From Lysobacter solisilvae (lineage in GTDB: Bacteria > Pseudomonadota > Gammaproteobacteria > Xanthomonadales > Xanthomonadaceae): a DNA stretch of 64,000 nucleotides. How positions within the stretch are numbered: the stretch's first letter is position 1; each line of letters begins with the position of its first letter. The notes under the pieces are model-generated. The model did no database searches. It worked only from the letters and a program-made list of their open reading frames with translations, and was not told where the DNA came from. The stretch lies in NCBI RefSeq assembly GCF_016613535.2, contig NZ_CP071518.1, positions 3,534,001 through 3,598,000 on the forward strand, given 5' to 3'. Below, piece after piece: positions 9,491 to 17,618 of the stretch. A program made the position numbers and the translations under genes.

Positions 9491-9894
9491 TCCGTCGCAT
9501 CTCCGGCACGCGCGATGGCGGGTTGAAACCCGCCCTATTGCAGCGCCATAGGGCGGGTCTTGACCCGCCGCCCGATAATCCGTCGCATCTCCGGCGCGCG
9601 CGATGGCGGGTTGAAACCCATCGCACCCCATAGGGCGGGTCTTGACCCGCCGCCCGATGATCCGTCGCATCTCCGGCGCGCGCGATGGCGGGTTGAAACC
9701 CGCCCTATTGCAGCGCCATAGGGCGGGTCTTGACCCGCCGCCCGGTGATCCGTCGCATCTTCGGCGCGCGCGATGGCGGGTTGAAACCCGCCCCATCGCA
9801 GCCCCATAGGGGGGGTCTTGACCCGCCGCCCGGTGATCCGTCGCGTCTTCGGCGCGCGCGATGGCGGGTTGAAACCCGCCCTACACGCCACGGC
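9491..9894. repeat. Tandem array of ~88-bp palindromic (REP-like) units
   Basis: The phrase TCCGTCGCATCT recurs, with variants, at 9491, 9579, 9661, 9749 and 9837. The spacings are 88, 82, 88 and 88 bp, giving four full units and one partial. Each unit has two near-perfect palindromes: GGCGGGTT-GA-AACCCGCC and GGCGGGTC-TT-GACCCGCC. The 82-bp unit (9579-9660) has lost part of the sequence between them. There is no coding potential. Similar GC-rich palindromes are common in intergenic DNA of this family. It fills the gap between the terminator and the next gene. Confidence 0.9.
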
Positions 9895-9973
9895 CTCGCA
9901 ACTGACTTCCGCCACTGGAACTTGCCGCGCGCGTCACGCAGCATCGCCGCTCCCTCCCCGCCGTGATGCCCGC

Positions 9974-10426
9974 ATGCTGACCGACCTGACGCTCGCCAGT
10001 GTCCACCACCTGCTGTTCTTCGCCATCATCGCGATGCTGGCCACCGAATCGGTGCTGCTGCGCGGACGTATCGACGCGGCCACCATCCAGCGCCTGGCAG
10101 GCGTCGACCTGGGCTACGGCTTGAGCGCGATGGCCCTGATCGGCGTCGGCATCGCCCGCCTGGCCTACGGGGTGAAGGGTTCCGACTTCTACCTGCACAA
10201 CCCCTGGTTCCACGCCAAGATGGGCACGTTCCTGCTGGTGTTCGCGTTCTCGATCAAGCCCACGATGATGTTCCTGCGCTGGCGCAAGACCCTGCGCACC
10301 GACCCGGCTTTCGAACCCGATCCCGCGCTCGTGCGGCAGCTCGCGCGCCTGGTCCGCATCGAACTGGCGCTGATCGCCCCGATCCTGGTCTTCGCCGCGA
10401 TGATGGCGCGCTACGGCGGCTTCTGA
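9974..10426 (+). CDS. DUF2214 family membrane protein
   Basis: A 150-aa integral membrane protein of unknown function with about four predicted spans (VHHLLFFAIIAMLATESVLL; LGYGLSAMALIGVGIARLAYG; MGTFLLVFAFSIKPTMMFL; IELALIAPILVFAAMMARYG). The HHLLFF and ARLAYGVKGSDFY segments match DUF2214 proteins as I know them. The ATG at 9974 was taken because the upstream open frame is repeat sequence. It is followed by tRNA-Leu with no evident terminator between. Confidence 0.8.
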   Translation: MLTDLTLASVHHLLFFAIIAMLATESVLLRGRIDAATIQRLAGVDLGYGLSAMALIGVGIARLAYGVKGSDFYLHNPWFHAKMGTFLLVFAFSIKPTMMFLRWRKTLRTDPAFEPDPALVRQLARLVRIELALIAPILVFAAMMARYGGF

Positions 10427-10540
10427 ACGGCATGCTCTGAAAGCCGCGCTCTGAACGCCATGTCCACGCCCATCGGCCTGCGCCGTCCCCCACCCCCGCC
10501 GTGCCCGCGCGCAGCCCCCTCGGCTATACTGCGGCCCCGC

Positions 10541-10627
10541 GCCGGAATGGCGGAATCGGTAGACGCAGCGGACTCAAAATCCGCCACCCTTAAAAGTGTG
10601 TGGGTTCGAGTCCCACTTCCGGCACCA
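10541..10627 (+). tRNA. tRNA-Leu (anticodon CAA)
   Basis: A cloverleaf can be drawn. The acceptor GCCGGAA pairs with TTCCGGC. The anticodon stem GCGGA/TCCGC encloses the loop CTCAAAA, which gives anticodon CAA. A long variable arm typical of class II tRNA is present, the T-arm contains GGGTTCGAGTCCC, and CCA is encoded. A TATACT -10-like sequence lies at 10525-10530. The 3' end is the attachment site of the adjacent integrative element. The tRNA remains intact because the element restores the same 27 bases. Confidence 0.96.
10601..10627 (+). other. attL: tRNA-Leu 3' end, 27-bp direct repeat
   Basis: The last 27 bases of the tRNA gene, starting TGGGTTCGAG and ending GGCACCA, are repeated exactly at 25157-25183. 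This is the standard signature of tyrosine-integrase insertion into a tRNA 3' end. Confidence 0.93.
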
Positions 10628-10681
10628 CCCCCTCCTGAGGCTTAAAAATCAGGCACTTACTAGGCGATGACCCATGCCGTC

Positions 10682-10703
10682 TAGTACACCTCTCTAGTAC
10701 ACC
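10682..10703 (+). repeat. Left copy of a 22-bp subterminal repeat (candidate integrase arm site)
   Basis: TAGTACACC-N4-TAGTACACC, 54 bp inside attL. A near-identical copy with one mismatch lies at 25084-25105, 51 bp inside attR, in the same orientation. Location and internal duplication suggest integrase or excisionase arm-type binding sites. Confidence 0.7.
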
Positions 10704-10712
10704 GAGACGAAG

Positions 10713-10739
10713 GCCTCAGGCGATCCCTGGGGCTTTTTT
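10713..10739 (+). terminator. Rho-independent terminator just inside the left end
   Basis: GCCTCAGG pairs with CCTGGGGC (one G-T wobble) around a four-base loop, followed by six T at 10734-10739. It would end the tRNA-Leu transcript in the integrated state, replacing the natural terminator that now lies beyond attR. Confidence 0.75.
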
Positions 10740-10781
10740 CGTATTGCGTATGCTCTCCCCACATCCCGGGGGAGTGAGCGC

Positions 10782-11252
10782 ATGAGTACAGCAATGCTGG
10801 CCGTCTTTGAAGCTGCCGAGGGCCTCAAGCTCGCTGCGGACCTAATCAAGAGCGCGATGGCTGCGGGCGACGCGTTAGACAAAGCCGAAATGAGGTTCAA
10901 GTTGGCGGACGCGCTGAACGCCCTTGCAGACGCCAAGAACAGCGTCACGGACGCGAAGGAAGAACTTCAGCAGGCCTACAAAGAGCTGGATGAGATGCAC
11001 GAGAAGCTCAAGCTCAAGGCCAAGACCGTCAGGTTCAAGGACGGGTATTACGAACTCGATGGAGAGGGCGCAGCATCGGGAGACCCGTACTGTTCTAAGT
11101 GCTGGGAAGTCGACCACCGGCTGGTACATCTTGTGCGCGGTGACCGGACCGAGCAGTTCACCTACTGCCCTAGTTGCAAACAGAAGTACTCGCGATGGGC
11201 CACACCGTTTGAGCTGGATGCCGAGATCAGAAAGAAGTACGAACCGGCCTAG
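10782..11252 (+). CDS. Hypothetical protein with coiled coil and CxxC...CxxC zinc-ribbon-like tail
   Basis: No family recognised. The 156-aa product has an Ala/Lys/Glu-rich helical N-terminal half (KLADALNALADAKNSVTDAK onward to KLKLKAKT), probably a coiled coil. It then has a beta segment (VRFKDGYYELDG) and two cysteine pairs (PYCSKCWEVDH and TYCPSCKQKYS) that could bind zinc. It is the first gene inside attL. A GGGGGAG ribosome binding site precedes the ATG. It could be cargo, and its role is unknown. It converges with the minus-strand gene ending at 11262. Confidence 0.75.
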   Translation: MSTAMLAVFEAAEGLKLAADLIKSAMAAGDALDKAEMRFKLADALNALADAKNSVTDAKEELQQAYKELDEMHEKLKLKAKTVRFKDGYYELDGEGAASGDPYCSKCWEVDHRLVHLVRGDRTEQFTYCPSCKQKYSRWATPFELDAEIRKKYEPA

Positions 11253-11261
11253 CGCTTGCGC

Positions 11262-11765
11262 CTATAGGATGTCCAATTTCGCGTGCGAAAGGGTGATGAC
11301 CATGGACGTCACGGCTGCGATACGCCCGGTAACTCGAACGGGCTTGCGGCTATGGAGTACTTGAAGCTGCGGGTACAACTTCGATGGAACGTCGCATATG
11401 ACGGCCACAATAGGTGCGCCAGGTTTCTGTTCTGGCCCCATGGTCACCGATAGGGTGCCGAAGCGTTCGGTGCCTGAACCGAATTCCAAGTCCCATTGGA
11501 CCCCCACACCGACCAGCCCCTTCTCAACGTGCTTGCGCTGTAAGGGCGGTGAAGCTTTGAACAGTTCCACCACCTCGGCCAACGTGAGCTTGCTAATCGC
11601 GGGCTCAGGCTCAGGCCCGGCTGACGGGAAGTACCGCTTTGAGAGGCGGGTGTAGCCATCTTTGGCGGCTTCTTTCAGAAACGCACCGAGGAGCGTTCCC
11701 GCGAAGCCCGCAACGAGAACCGATTTCCAGTCCATCGCCAAGAAGAAATTCTTCCAACCTTCCAT
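11262..11765 (-). CDS. Hypothetical membrane-anchored protein, third gene of the SIR2/STAND cluster
   Basis: No family recognised. The preferred ATG (11765) follows a purine-rich GGGG motif and gives 167 aa starting MEGWKNFFLAMDWKSVLVAG. An upstream in-frame ATG at 11870 gives 202 aa. A short hydrophobic segment (SVLVAGFAGTLLGAFL) could anchor it in the membrane. It is followed by a basic stretch (KDGYTRLSKRY) and a soluble, probably beta-rich C-terminal domain (VGVQWDLEFGSG; PIVAVICDVPS; KPVRVTGRIAAV). It lies 160 bp downstream of the SIR2-like gene in the same orientation, so it may share its function. Confidence 0.7.
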   Translation of the reverse strand: MEGWKNFFLAMDWKSVLVAGFAGTLLGAFLKEAAKDGYTRLSKRYFPSAGPEPEPAISKLTLAEVVELFKASPPLQRKHVEKGLVGVGVQWDLEFGSGTERFGTLSVTMGPEQKPGAPIVAVICDVPSKLYPQLQVLHSRKPVRVTGRIAAVTSMVITLSHAKLDIL

Positions 11766-11925
11766 GCCAAACGCCCCCCATCCCCTTGAAGTCGGCCTAG
11801 AGTAGGTTGGTCGCCGATTCTTCGCAAAGTGGCCGCAAGCAGATCCAGAGTGGGGGGCTTCATGCCACACGCCAAAGTGCGAGAGTCCGGCACGTAGCGA
11901 ATACGATCAGCAATTCGGGCAGTCA

Positions 11926-12993
11926 CTACCAGATCGGCTCAGCTCGCATTGCCGATAGGCTGAGACTGTAGTCCTGCACGAACTGGTCGCAGAAGAGTTC
12001 GTCCAGAATAACTTGCTCCTGTGGGACTCGAACAACCTGTTCCAGTTGCTGAGTTACGAGCGCCCGGCTATGCCTAGACAGTCCGGCAGCGGTCCCAATT
12101 ACTGCACGCCTCTTGTCGAAGCCTCCGCCACCGCCAGAGGCAAGCAGCTTCAAGTTCAGACGGTCATATCCAAACCCCATAAAAACAACAGTCTGACAAC
12201 TACGAACCAGTTGCTTGATCTTTGCGGTTTCAGGACTAGTCTTCGAGCTCTCTGTAAACGTTTTGATCTCTCCGGCGAGCTCAAGCAACACGTCGCCCGC
12301 AACTTCATCGCCAAAGTGCACCCGACGACGGTCTCCGGACTGCCAATCCAAGCGCCCAATGCTGCCGTACGGGTGATAGATCTCTACATGACTCAATAGA
12401 TCGACTGTTTCTTCGTCCCCCAGGGAAAAGTAGTCGCGAATCCAATTGAATAATTGATGCTCAACGCACCTGTCGTAGTTGAATACGATGAACTTGAGCG
12501 AGGACAACCGATCCGCCAGGCCGGCCCTTTCCCTCTTTGTGCATCCGATGAAATAGTTCCTGCAAAACCGGTTGAACCACCCTTCTTGCAGACCCTCGTG
12601 ATTCATGCGGTTGCAGGAATCTGAGCGCGAAACGAAGAGCGTACTCTTCGACTCTGCCAGCAAGATTTCACGGACGATAGCAAGCTTTCCACAGAGTTCG
12701 ATTTCCGAATCGCCTTTGTGAGCATGGATGTAGTTGTCGATTGACGGCGCCTGCGCCATGCCGTTTGAAATTCTCTCAGCAGCCCTGACATGAGTGTGCA
12801 GGCTGTTTCCTGGGCCCAACTTGTGTCGAATGGCCGACAAGATTGGCCGGTCGCCGAGAGGATGACCGAATGCGTCAACCGTGAATCGGAGCCGATTGGC
12901 GATGTTTGCCATCAGTTCCTTACCGGTTGGAAGCCCGTATTCCTTGCTCGCTCCGGCGCCAACGATAAGGACAAGATCCCCGCGGTCTGTCAA
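11926..12993 (-). CDS. SIR2-like domain protein, candidate NADase effector
   Basis: A 355-aa protein with the hallmarks of SIR2-like domains. These are a Rossmann NAD-binding loop LIVGAGASKEYGLPTG (GAGAS at 12-16), an FNYDR motif (N172, D174) and YHPYGSIG (H207). A late VFMGFGYDRLN strand-loop completes the set. In many bacterial immune proteins (Thoeris ThsA, DSR, SIR2-APAZ, Avs5) such domains hydrolyse NAD to stop phage growth. Here the domain fills almost the whole protein, with no obvious fused sensor. It lies 212 bp downstream of the large STAND protein on the same strand, which could supply sensing. NADase activity is inferred. Confidence 0.85.
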   Translation of the reverse strand: MTDRGDLVLIVGAGASKEYGLPTGKELMANIANRLRFTVDAFGHPLGDRPILSAIRHKLGPGNSLHTHVRAAERISNGMAQAPSIDNYIHAHKGDSEIELCGKLAIVREILLAESKSTLFVSRSDSCNRMNHEGLQEGWFNRFCRNYFIGCTKRERAGLADRLSSLKFIVFNYDRCVEHQLFNWIRDYFSLGDEETVDLLSHVEIYHPYGSIGRLDWQSGDRRRVHFGDEVAGDVLLELAGEIKTFTESSKTSPETAKIKQLVRSCQTVVFMGFGYDRLNLKLLASGGGGGFDKRRAVIGTAAGLSRHSRALVTQQLEQVVRVPQEQVILDELFCDQFVQDYSLSLSAMRAEPIW

Positions 12994-13205
12994 AGACTAT
13001 CCTCCACTGTGATATTCCTGGGTGGCTACATCTGCCAACCAGCCCGCCTCACCCACAAGGTACAACACGAGCCGCGGGAGCGGGCTAGGCCATGTTGGGC
13101 GGGGGATTTGAAAGGACACGCGAATCAGAACCGGCGACCAGCGCCCCCCCAGCCCCTCCCGAATTCGTAAAAGCTTTAGGTCTGGCGCTCAAGGGACTGT
13201 CCGCT
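12994..13205. other. Spacer between the STAND and SIR2-like genes
   Basis: A 212-bp gap on the minus-strand transcript path. I see no good open frame. A short GC-rich inverted segment (GAGCCGCGGGAGCGGGC region near 13070-13086) could fold. No T run follows on either strand, so it is not called a terminator. A separate promoter for the SIR2-like gene could lie here. Confidence 0.35.
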
Positions 13206-16200
13206 TCATCCCCTGTCCTCGTCCAGTCGATCTAGATTTCGCCCCTCCTCACGCTGGTTAGCAATCTCCAGCTCCGCATGCTTTCGCAGATCATCAAAGA
13301 GCTTGAACGCGGGGTCGTGCTTGCCCAGCCCGGCCAGGACTTGCTGTGCGCGATCGAGCAGCCTCAAGTCCTGCGGGAAGGGTTCGCCTGGCGAGCCCAT
13401 GCGCATCCCCGAAACTGACGCCGCATAGAGCGCCGATGACAGAGTCCGGTTCGCCTGCGGCCCAAAGCTTCGTGAAGCGCGTAGCAGTCGAATCACAAAC
13501 TCCTGGTGTTCAAACACAAATCCATTGGGAGCCTCGCGCAACACGGTGGACACAACCTCATAGTGGCGTTCGGTCCCCGCAGATAGCCATGAATCCATGA
13601 ACGAAACTAGGTTGGCATCGAACGTGCAACAAGACTCGATCATGTCGCCGAACAGGTACAGCACTGAGTCATCCGCAAGAGCCCAGTCAAACAGCTCGCG
13701 AAGATGTATGCCCGCTTCCGGGATGGCCATGAGACCGAAGTTCCCATGGGATGGTCGGCGGGGAATTGCCCTGTACTCCCAGTCGCGCTCACGCTCGGAG
13801 CCGCGGATAACTCGCCGCTTCAGGAAGTCCAAAACCGAGCGCGGATAAACGCGCATGGACTTTCTGAGAAATTCCTCAATCCAATAGTCACCAATTGATT
13901 TCAGACCTTCGATTTTGCTGAGGAGCGTCTCGACCTGCTCTAAAGTTAGGCGCTCAAACTGGATCGACTTCTCGCTAGTCAGCCACAACAAATATTCGTG
14001 AGCTACGCGCGAGGATACGGCCAAATTTGCATGCAGGAGCAAATCAATCGCAAGGTCCATATCCACGCGGGAAACTTGACGGACCGCCCCAGCGGCCATG
14101 ATGTGCACTCGCTCTTCGTCAGACGCAGTAATGGCGCGGAGCGCGGTTATGTCCACTGCTTCAAACACTGAAAGCGACACCCGGCTATAGGCTTCAGCCA
14201 GAATACCGACTTGCGCACTTTGATGTGCCACCAAAATGACCTCAATCGCCGACATCGCAATCGGTGAGTCTTTGGCGCGAAGATGGGCGAGCGCCATACC
14301 CGCGAAGTCCGAAAGCTGGGTTCGCGAACCGTGCAGTGCTTGATCAAGGACCAAAGATGCAAGGTCGGCGGAGCGACCAAGAATCGCGTCCATTAGGATG
14401 TGCGAAGAAGTGCTCTTAGCTACCTGAATCTCCTCAAGGCAACTCTCAAGCAGATCAGCCAACCCATCAGCAGGGTAGGTATCAACAAGCTTCTCAGCGA
14501 ACTCCGCCAATTCGCGCTGTGAATCCTCCCAGCCTCCTGTGTACCGTTCGCGCGTGAGATGCCCCCAGCCATCTACCAACATACGAACGGTGCTCGTTCG
14601 CATATCCCTATTCAACGATTCGAGGATGGCCTGGGCGTTCTCCCGGATTGCACCTTGGCCGTACTGCGAAAGCCAACTAACTACACTTCCTAGCCTCGTT
14701 AACACAGTGGATGCCAATTCGCCGGACTCAATCGTGCTTCTAATCCGTTGAAGGGTGCTCAAAAACTCAGCGTTCCAACTCTCTCGCGCCTCTTCTCCCG
14801 GGGTCGCACCGAGCAGGCCTCGCGGAGCTTGTAATGCCTCTCCAAGCGCACCGGCGGCGGCATGGGCCTTCGCCACGTCCGTGTGCGTGAGGAGTGCAAT
14901 GCAAGCATCGATAACCTTTGCCCGGACTCCAGCGACCGCCGCTTGCCGGACCGAGAATGGCACCATGGATATGGCTCGTGCAGTTGCCGAGGTTGTGTAC
15001 CCCTCCGTAGATAGTGCCGAAGTCAGCACGTCCAAAGGCGTGTGCGCACCCGTCCAACTGCTCTCATACGGAAGCAACGAGAGCATGAAATCTACGACCT
15101 GTTCCATGTAATAGACCGACTTGTCAGGCTCAGGTGCAGCTAACTCCGAAAGCAGTCGTATCGCATGGTTTGGATGCTGATTCGTCGGCCTACTGTCATT
15201 CTGCCCAATTTCCCACAGCAGCGCGAAGGCGTCAGCCATACCCTCTTCGTTGTAAGCCGCGTTTCGAGCAATGACAGCGAGCTGGTCATCAAGGTGGCCA
15301 TTGCTAATCATTCTTCGTACGAATGCGAGTGCCTGGGACGGCTGATAGAAGGCCGCCGCCGCAGCTGCTCGAAGATGAGGATTTGCATAAGGGCTCGACC
15401 ACCGTAGCCTTCCCCACAGGTCGTCGAGCAGCTTGGACTGCTTCATGCCACTCGACCGCCGCCAATCAAGACGGCCGAGGTTTGCGAGAACGTGCCCCGC
15501 ATAGCCGGCCGGCGCAAGATCAAACACCTCTTCTGCGAAGCCGTTGGACCCGCCACCGGCCGAAACAATAGCGTCCTCGATGAGGAAGTCCGCCAAGAGA
15601 TCTGGCGCGATGCGACTCCCAGCACCGCGTTCGAACAAGACCCCTGCGTCGCGAAGCCGCTTGATGATCCGATTGACTTCGGGCACTGGGAGTTCTGAGA
15701 TCTTGCTCAAAGTTGATGCAAGCTGCGCATCTAGATCGGTAATAGGCTGTAGCAGCGCAATAGCAGCGAGTGTCGTTCGGACATGCGACTCATTGAGGGA
15801 CAAGCTAATCCCGCGAACAGTTGAGTCGATCAGGCGCGCAAACAACTCGGAGCGAAAGCGCTCTTCATCGTGAAGAAACTCCGGAAGAGCCTCCCCCTTA
15901 CCCAAAACCTGCGCTGCCAATACCGTAGCGAGGGGGCAGTCTTTCGTGTACTCGGCCACCCTCCGTGCGTATGCCTTGTCGGCACCAAAGTGCACCAGCG
16001 CCGAACAGGCCAACTGCTCGGCTTCGGCGGCGGAGAGTCGCCCCAATTCGTGGGTGGGTAGGTCAGCGAGAGGCGTCGACTGCTCGCGAACCAGACGGAG
16101 CCCGTACGGCCTAAGGGCCAATATGAGCTTCGCGCGGTTGGATGGGTGCGCGACGTAGCTCGCGAGGAGAGCAATATCCTCTCTCTCATGCGCGTCGTCG

Positions 16201-17219
16201 CAAATGAGCAGTTTCTCGCCCGCCCCGAGTGCTTCCAACTCGCGCGAAGTTAGGGGCTCGCGAGAAAGAAAGTAGGTGCGCCGATCGGCCGTGCTTTCGT
16301 CTTCGGTGAGCTCTTTCAGGAGGCGAGTCTTTCCAGCGCCCCCTGCGCCCAGCACCGCTATGGCGCAAGAATTTGGGGCGCGGACGAAGTCGATGAGCGC
16401 TTTTGTGTCGGCTTTTCGACCAACGAGCTTCCACGCATGAGAGAACCCTGGACCAAAGTCCGACATAGCGGCGAAGAACTCTTCAGGCGTACGCCACACC
16501 GAAGGCTCAGTCTCTCCCAACAGTGCAAGGCGTTGGCCAGGAAAGTAGGAGTCTACAAGCCGCCTGAGGTCAACCTTGGAGAGGTTTAATCGAGCCTGCC
16601 GAGTGATGTCCTCCCTGTCCCATAGCTCCCAACCTGGGTAGCGCCGGATGTGCTCACGCGCCCGAGGGCTTGCAAGTCCGGTGAAAAGAATGACTTTGCT
16701 GTCGGCAAGAGCCGTATGCGCGGCAACGGCCTCGTCAATCTTGCCTTGGCCGAACGTCGAATGCCGCTTGCATTGGTATGTAATGCGAGTGCCATCTGCG
16801 AGGTCAGCGATAACGTCTAAGCCCTCTTGCTTATGGCCGCGGTCTCCGTAGCGAGACACCTTCGAGGACTGGCCGTGAAGCAGTTTCGCGAGGTCCGCAG
16901 AGAACCGCTCAAGGGAATCTGGGGACAGGGCATCCAAGGGCCACGGCGCGTCAATCGGCCGTTGAGCAGGCGACTTGGCAGCCGGAATGCTCGGCCCGTA
17001 GCCAGACGAAAGCAGGAGCTGATCTAGGTCTGCGCTTACGGCCGCAGCGACTTGAGGCATTTGCGTGAGCCTTGGCCTGGACTGCCCCAACTCCCATCGA
17101 CTGACAGTCTGCTGAGCCACACCCAACTGAGAGGCGAGCTCTGCTTGACCCAGGCCAGTCGCCTCCCTGGCAGAAGCCAACGCTTGGCCGAAAGCTATCC
17201 ACTTCATGGCGCTCGTCAC
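13206..17219 (-). CDS. HTH - PD-(D/E)XK-type nuclease - STAND-type NTPase, candidate defence sensor/effector
   Basis: This 1337-aa multidomain protein has, in order: an XRE-type helix-turn-helix (about 10-65; GLGQAELASQLGVAQQTVSR); a restriction-endonuclease-like domain (about 100-215) with EGLDVIADL (D135) and ITYQCKRH (Q149, K151), like Mrr-type nucleases; and a P-loop NTPase with Walker A GAGGAGKT (291-298) and Walker B LLICDDAHE (D341, D342). The remaining ~900 residues are helical and repeat-like. Nuclease-STAND-repeat architecture matches Avs-like anti-phage proteins, which sense phage proteins through the C-terminal repeats. The fused HTH is unusual. ATG at 17219 was chosen, and 17207 is also possible. 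Confidence 0.85.
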   Translation of the reverse strand: MTSAMKWIAFGQALASAREATGLGQAELASQLGVAQQTVSRWELGQSRPRLTQMPQVAAAVSADLDQLLLSSGYGPSIPAAKSPAQRPIDAPWPLDALSPDSLERFSADLAKLLHGQSSKVSRYGDRGHKQEGLDVIADLADGTRITYQCKRHSTFGQGKIDEAVAAHTALADSKVILFTGLASPRAREHIRRYPGWELWDREDITRQARLNLSKVDLRRLVDSYFPGQRLALLGETEPSVWRTPEEFFAAMSDFGPGFSHAWKLVGRKADTKALIDFVRAPNSCAIAVLGAGGAGKTRLLKELTEDESTADRRTYFLSREPLTSRELEALGAGEKLLICDDAHEREDIALLASYVAHPSNRAKLILALRPYGLRLVREQSTPLADLPTHELGRLSAAEAEQLACSALVHFGADKAYARRVAEYTKDCPLATVLAAQVLGKGEALPEFLHDEERFRSELFARLIDSTVRGISLSLNESHVRTTLAAIALLQPITDLDAQLASTLSKISELPVPEVNRIIKRLRDAGVLFERGAGSRIAPDLLADFLIEDAIVSAGGGSNGFAEEVFDLAPAGYAGHVLANLGRLDWRRSSGMKQSKLLDDLWGRLRWSSPYANPHLRAAAAAAFYQPSQALAFVRRMISNGHLDDQLAVIARNAAYNEEGMADAFALLWEIGQNDSRPTNQHPNHAIRLLSELAAPEPDKSVYYMEQVVDFMLSLLPYESSWTGAHTPLDVLTSALSTEGYTTSATARAISMVPFSVRQAAVAGVRAKVIDACIALLTHTDVAKAHAAAGALGEALQAPRGLLGATPGEEARESWNAEFLSTLQRIRSTIESGELASTVLTRLGSVVSWLSQYGQGAIRENAQAILESLNRDMRTSTVRMLVDGWGHLTRERYTGGWEDSQRELAEFAEKLVDTYPADGLADLLESCLEEIQVAKSTSSHILMDAILGRSADLASLVLDQALHGSRTQLSDFAGMALAHLRAKDSPIAMSAIEVILVAHQSAQVGILAEAYSRVSLSVFEAVDITALRAITASDEERVHIMAAGAVRQVSRVDMDLAIDLLLHANLAVSSRVAHEYLLWLTSEKSIQFERLTLEQVETLLSKIEGLKSIGDYWIEEFLRKSMRVYPRSVLDFLKRRVIRGSERERDWEYRAIPRRPSHGNFGLMAIPEAGIHLRELFDWALADDSVLYLFGDMIESCCTFDANLVSFMDSWLSAGTERHYEVVSTVLREAPNGFVFEHQEFVIRLLRASRSFGPQANRTLSSALYAASVSGMRMGSPGEPFPQDLRLLDRAQQVLAGLGKHDPAFKLFDDLRKHAELEIANQREEGRNLDRLDEDRG

Positions 17220-17223
17220 TCAC

Positions 17224-17253
17224 AATGTGTGTGTCACAAGTATGGCACACATT
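17224..17253. promoter_or_regulatory. Inverted repeat immediately upstream of the HTH-nuclease-STAND gene (candidate operator)
   Basis: AATGTGTG (17224-17231) and CACACATT (17246-17253) form perfect 8-bp arms with a 14-bp spacer, starting five bases from the start codon at 17219. Because the encoded protein begins with an XRE-type DNA-binding domain, autorepression through this site is plausible. This is inference from position and symmetry only. Confidence 0.5.
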
Positions 17254-17443
17254 TCATGTGTAACGAAGAGCTAGGCCGCCCGGATTCCGTGCGGGAATTT
17301 TTTGATAGAAATTTCCGAGGCAACTCCATAGAGCGACGCCGCAGCAACCCCCCGCACCCCCTTCCAGGCGCCTGCGTCAAACCGCCCCCTTCTGCCTCCC
17401 TCTGCCCCCATCTCGCGCGCCCCTCGCCGACACGAAGGACAAC

Positions 17444-17485
17444 ATGGTAAATGACAGGAGCACTTTTGCGGCTTGTATTTACCAT
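17444..17485. promoter_or_regulatory. Inverted repeat ATGGTAAAT-N24-ATTTACCAT in the divergent intergenic region
   Basis: Perfect 9-bp arms (17444-17452 and 17477-17485) occur in the 399-bp region between the minus-strand STAND gene and the plus-strand replication module. It is AT-rich against the GC-rich background. It could be an operator, a hairpin or part of an origin. A TATACT at 17560-17565 downstream may be the -10 of the plus-strand operon. Nothing else clear is present in this intergenic region. Confidence 0.45.
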
Positions 17486-17618
17486 CTCGAAATGCTGCAT
17501 TTTCCCTCCGAAATAGCGGCCTAACTCCATTTTGCCCATCTCGTGCGCGTCGCTCGCTCTATACTATCTCCGCAGGAGCAGCTAGATTTGGCGCATCCCC
17601 GCCCTCGGAGCGCCAGGC

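Noticed and set aside
9491..9894. CRISPR-like array of regular repeats
   Set aside because: Units are ~88 bp and almost identical over their full length, so there are no unique spacers, and no cas genes are present.
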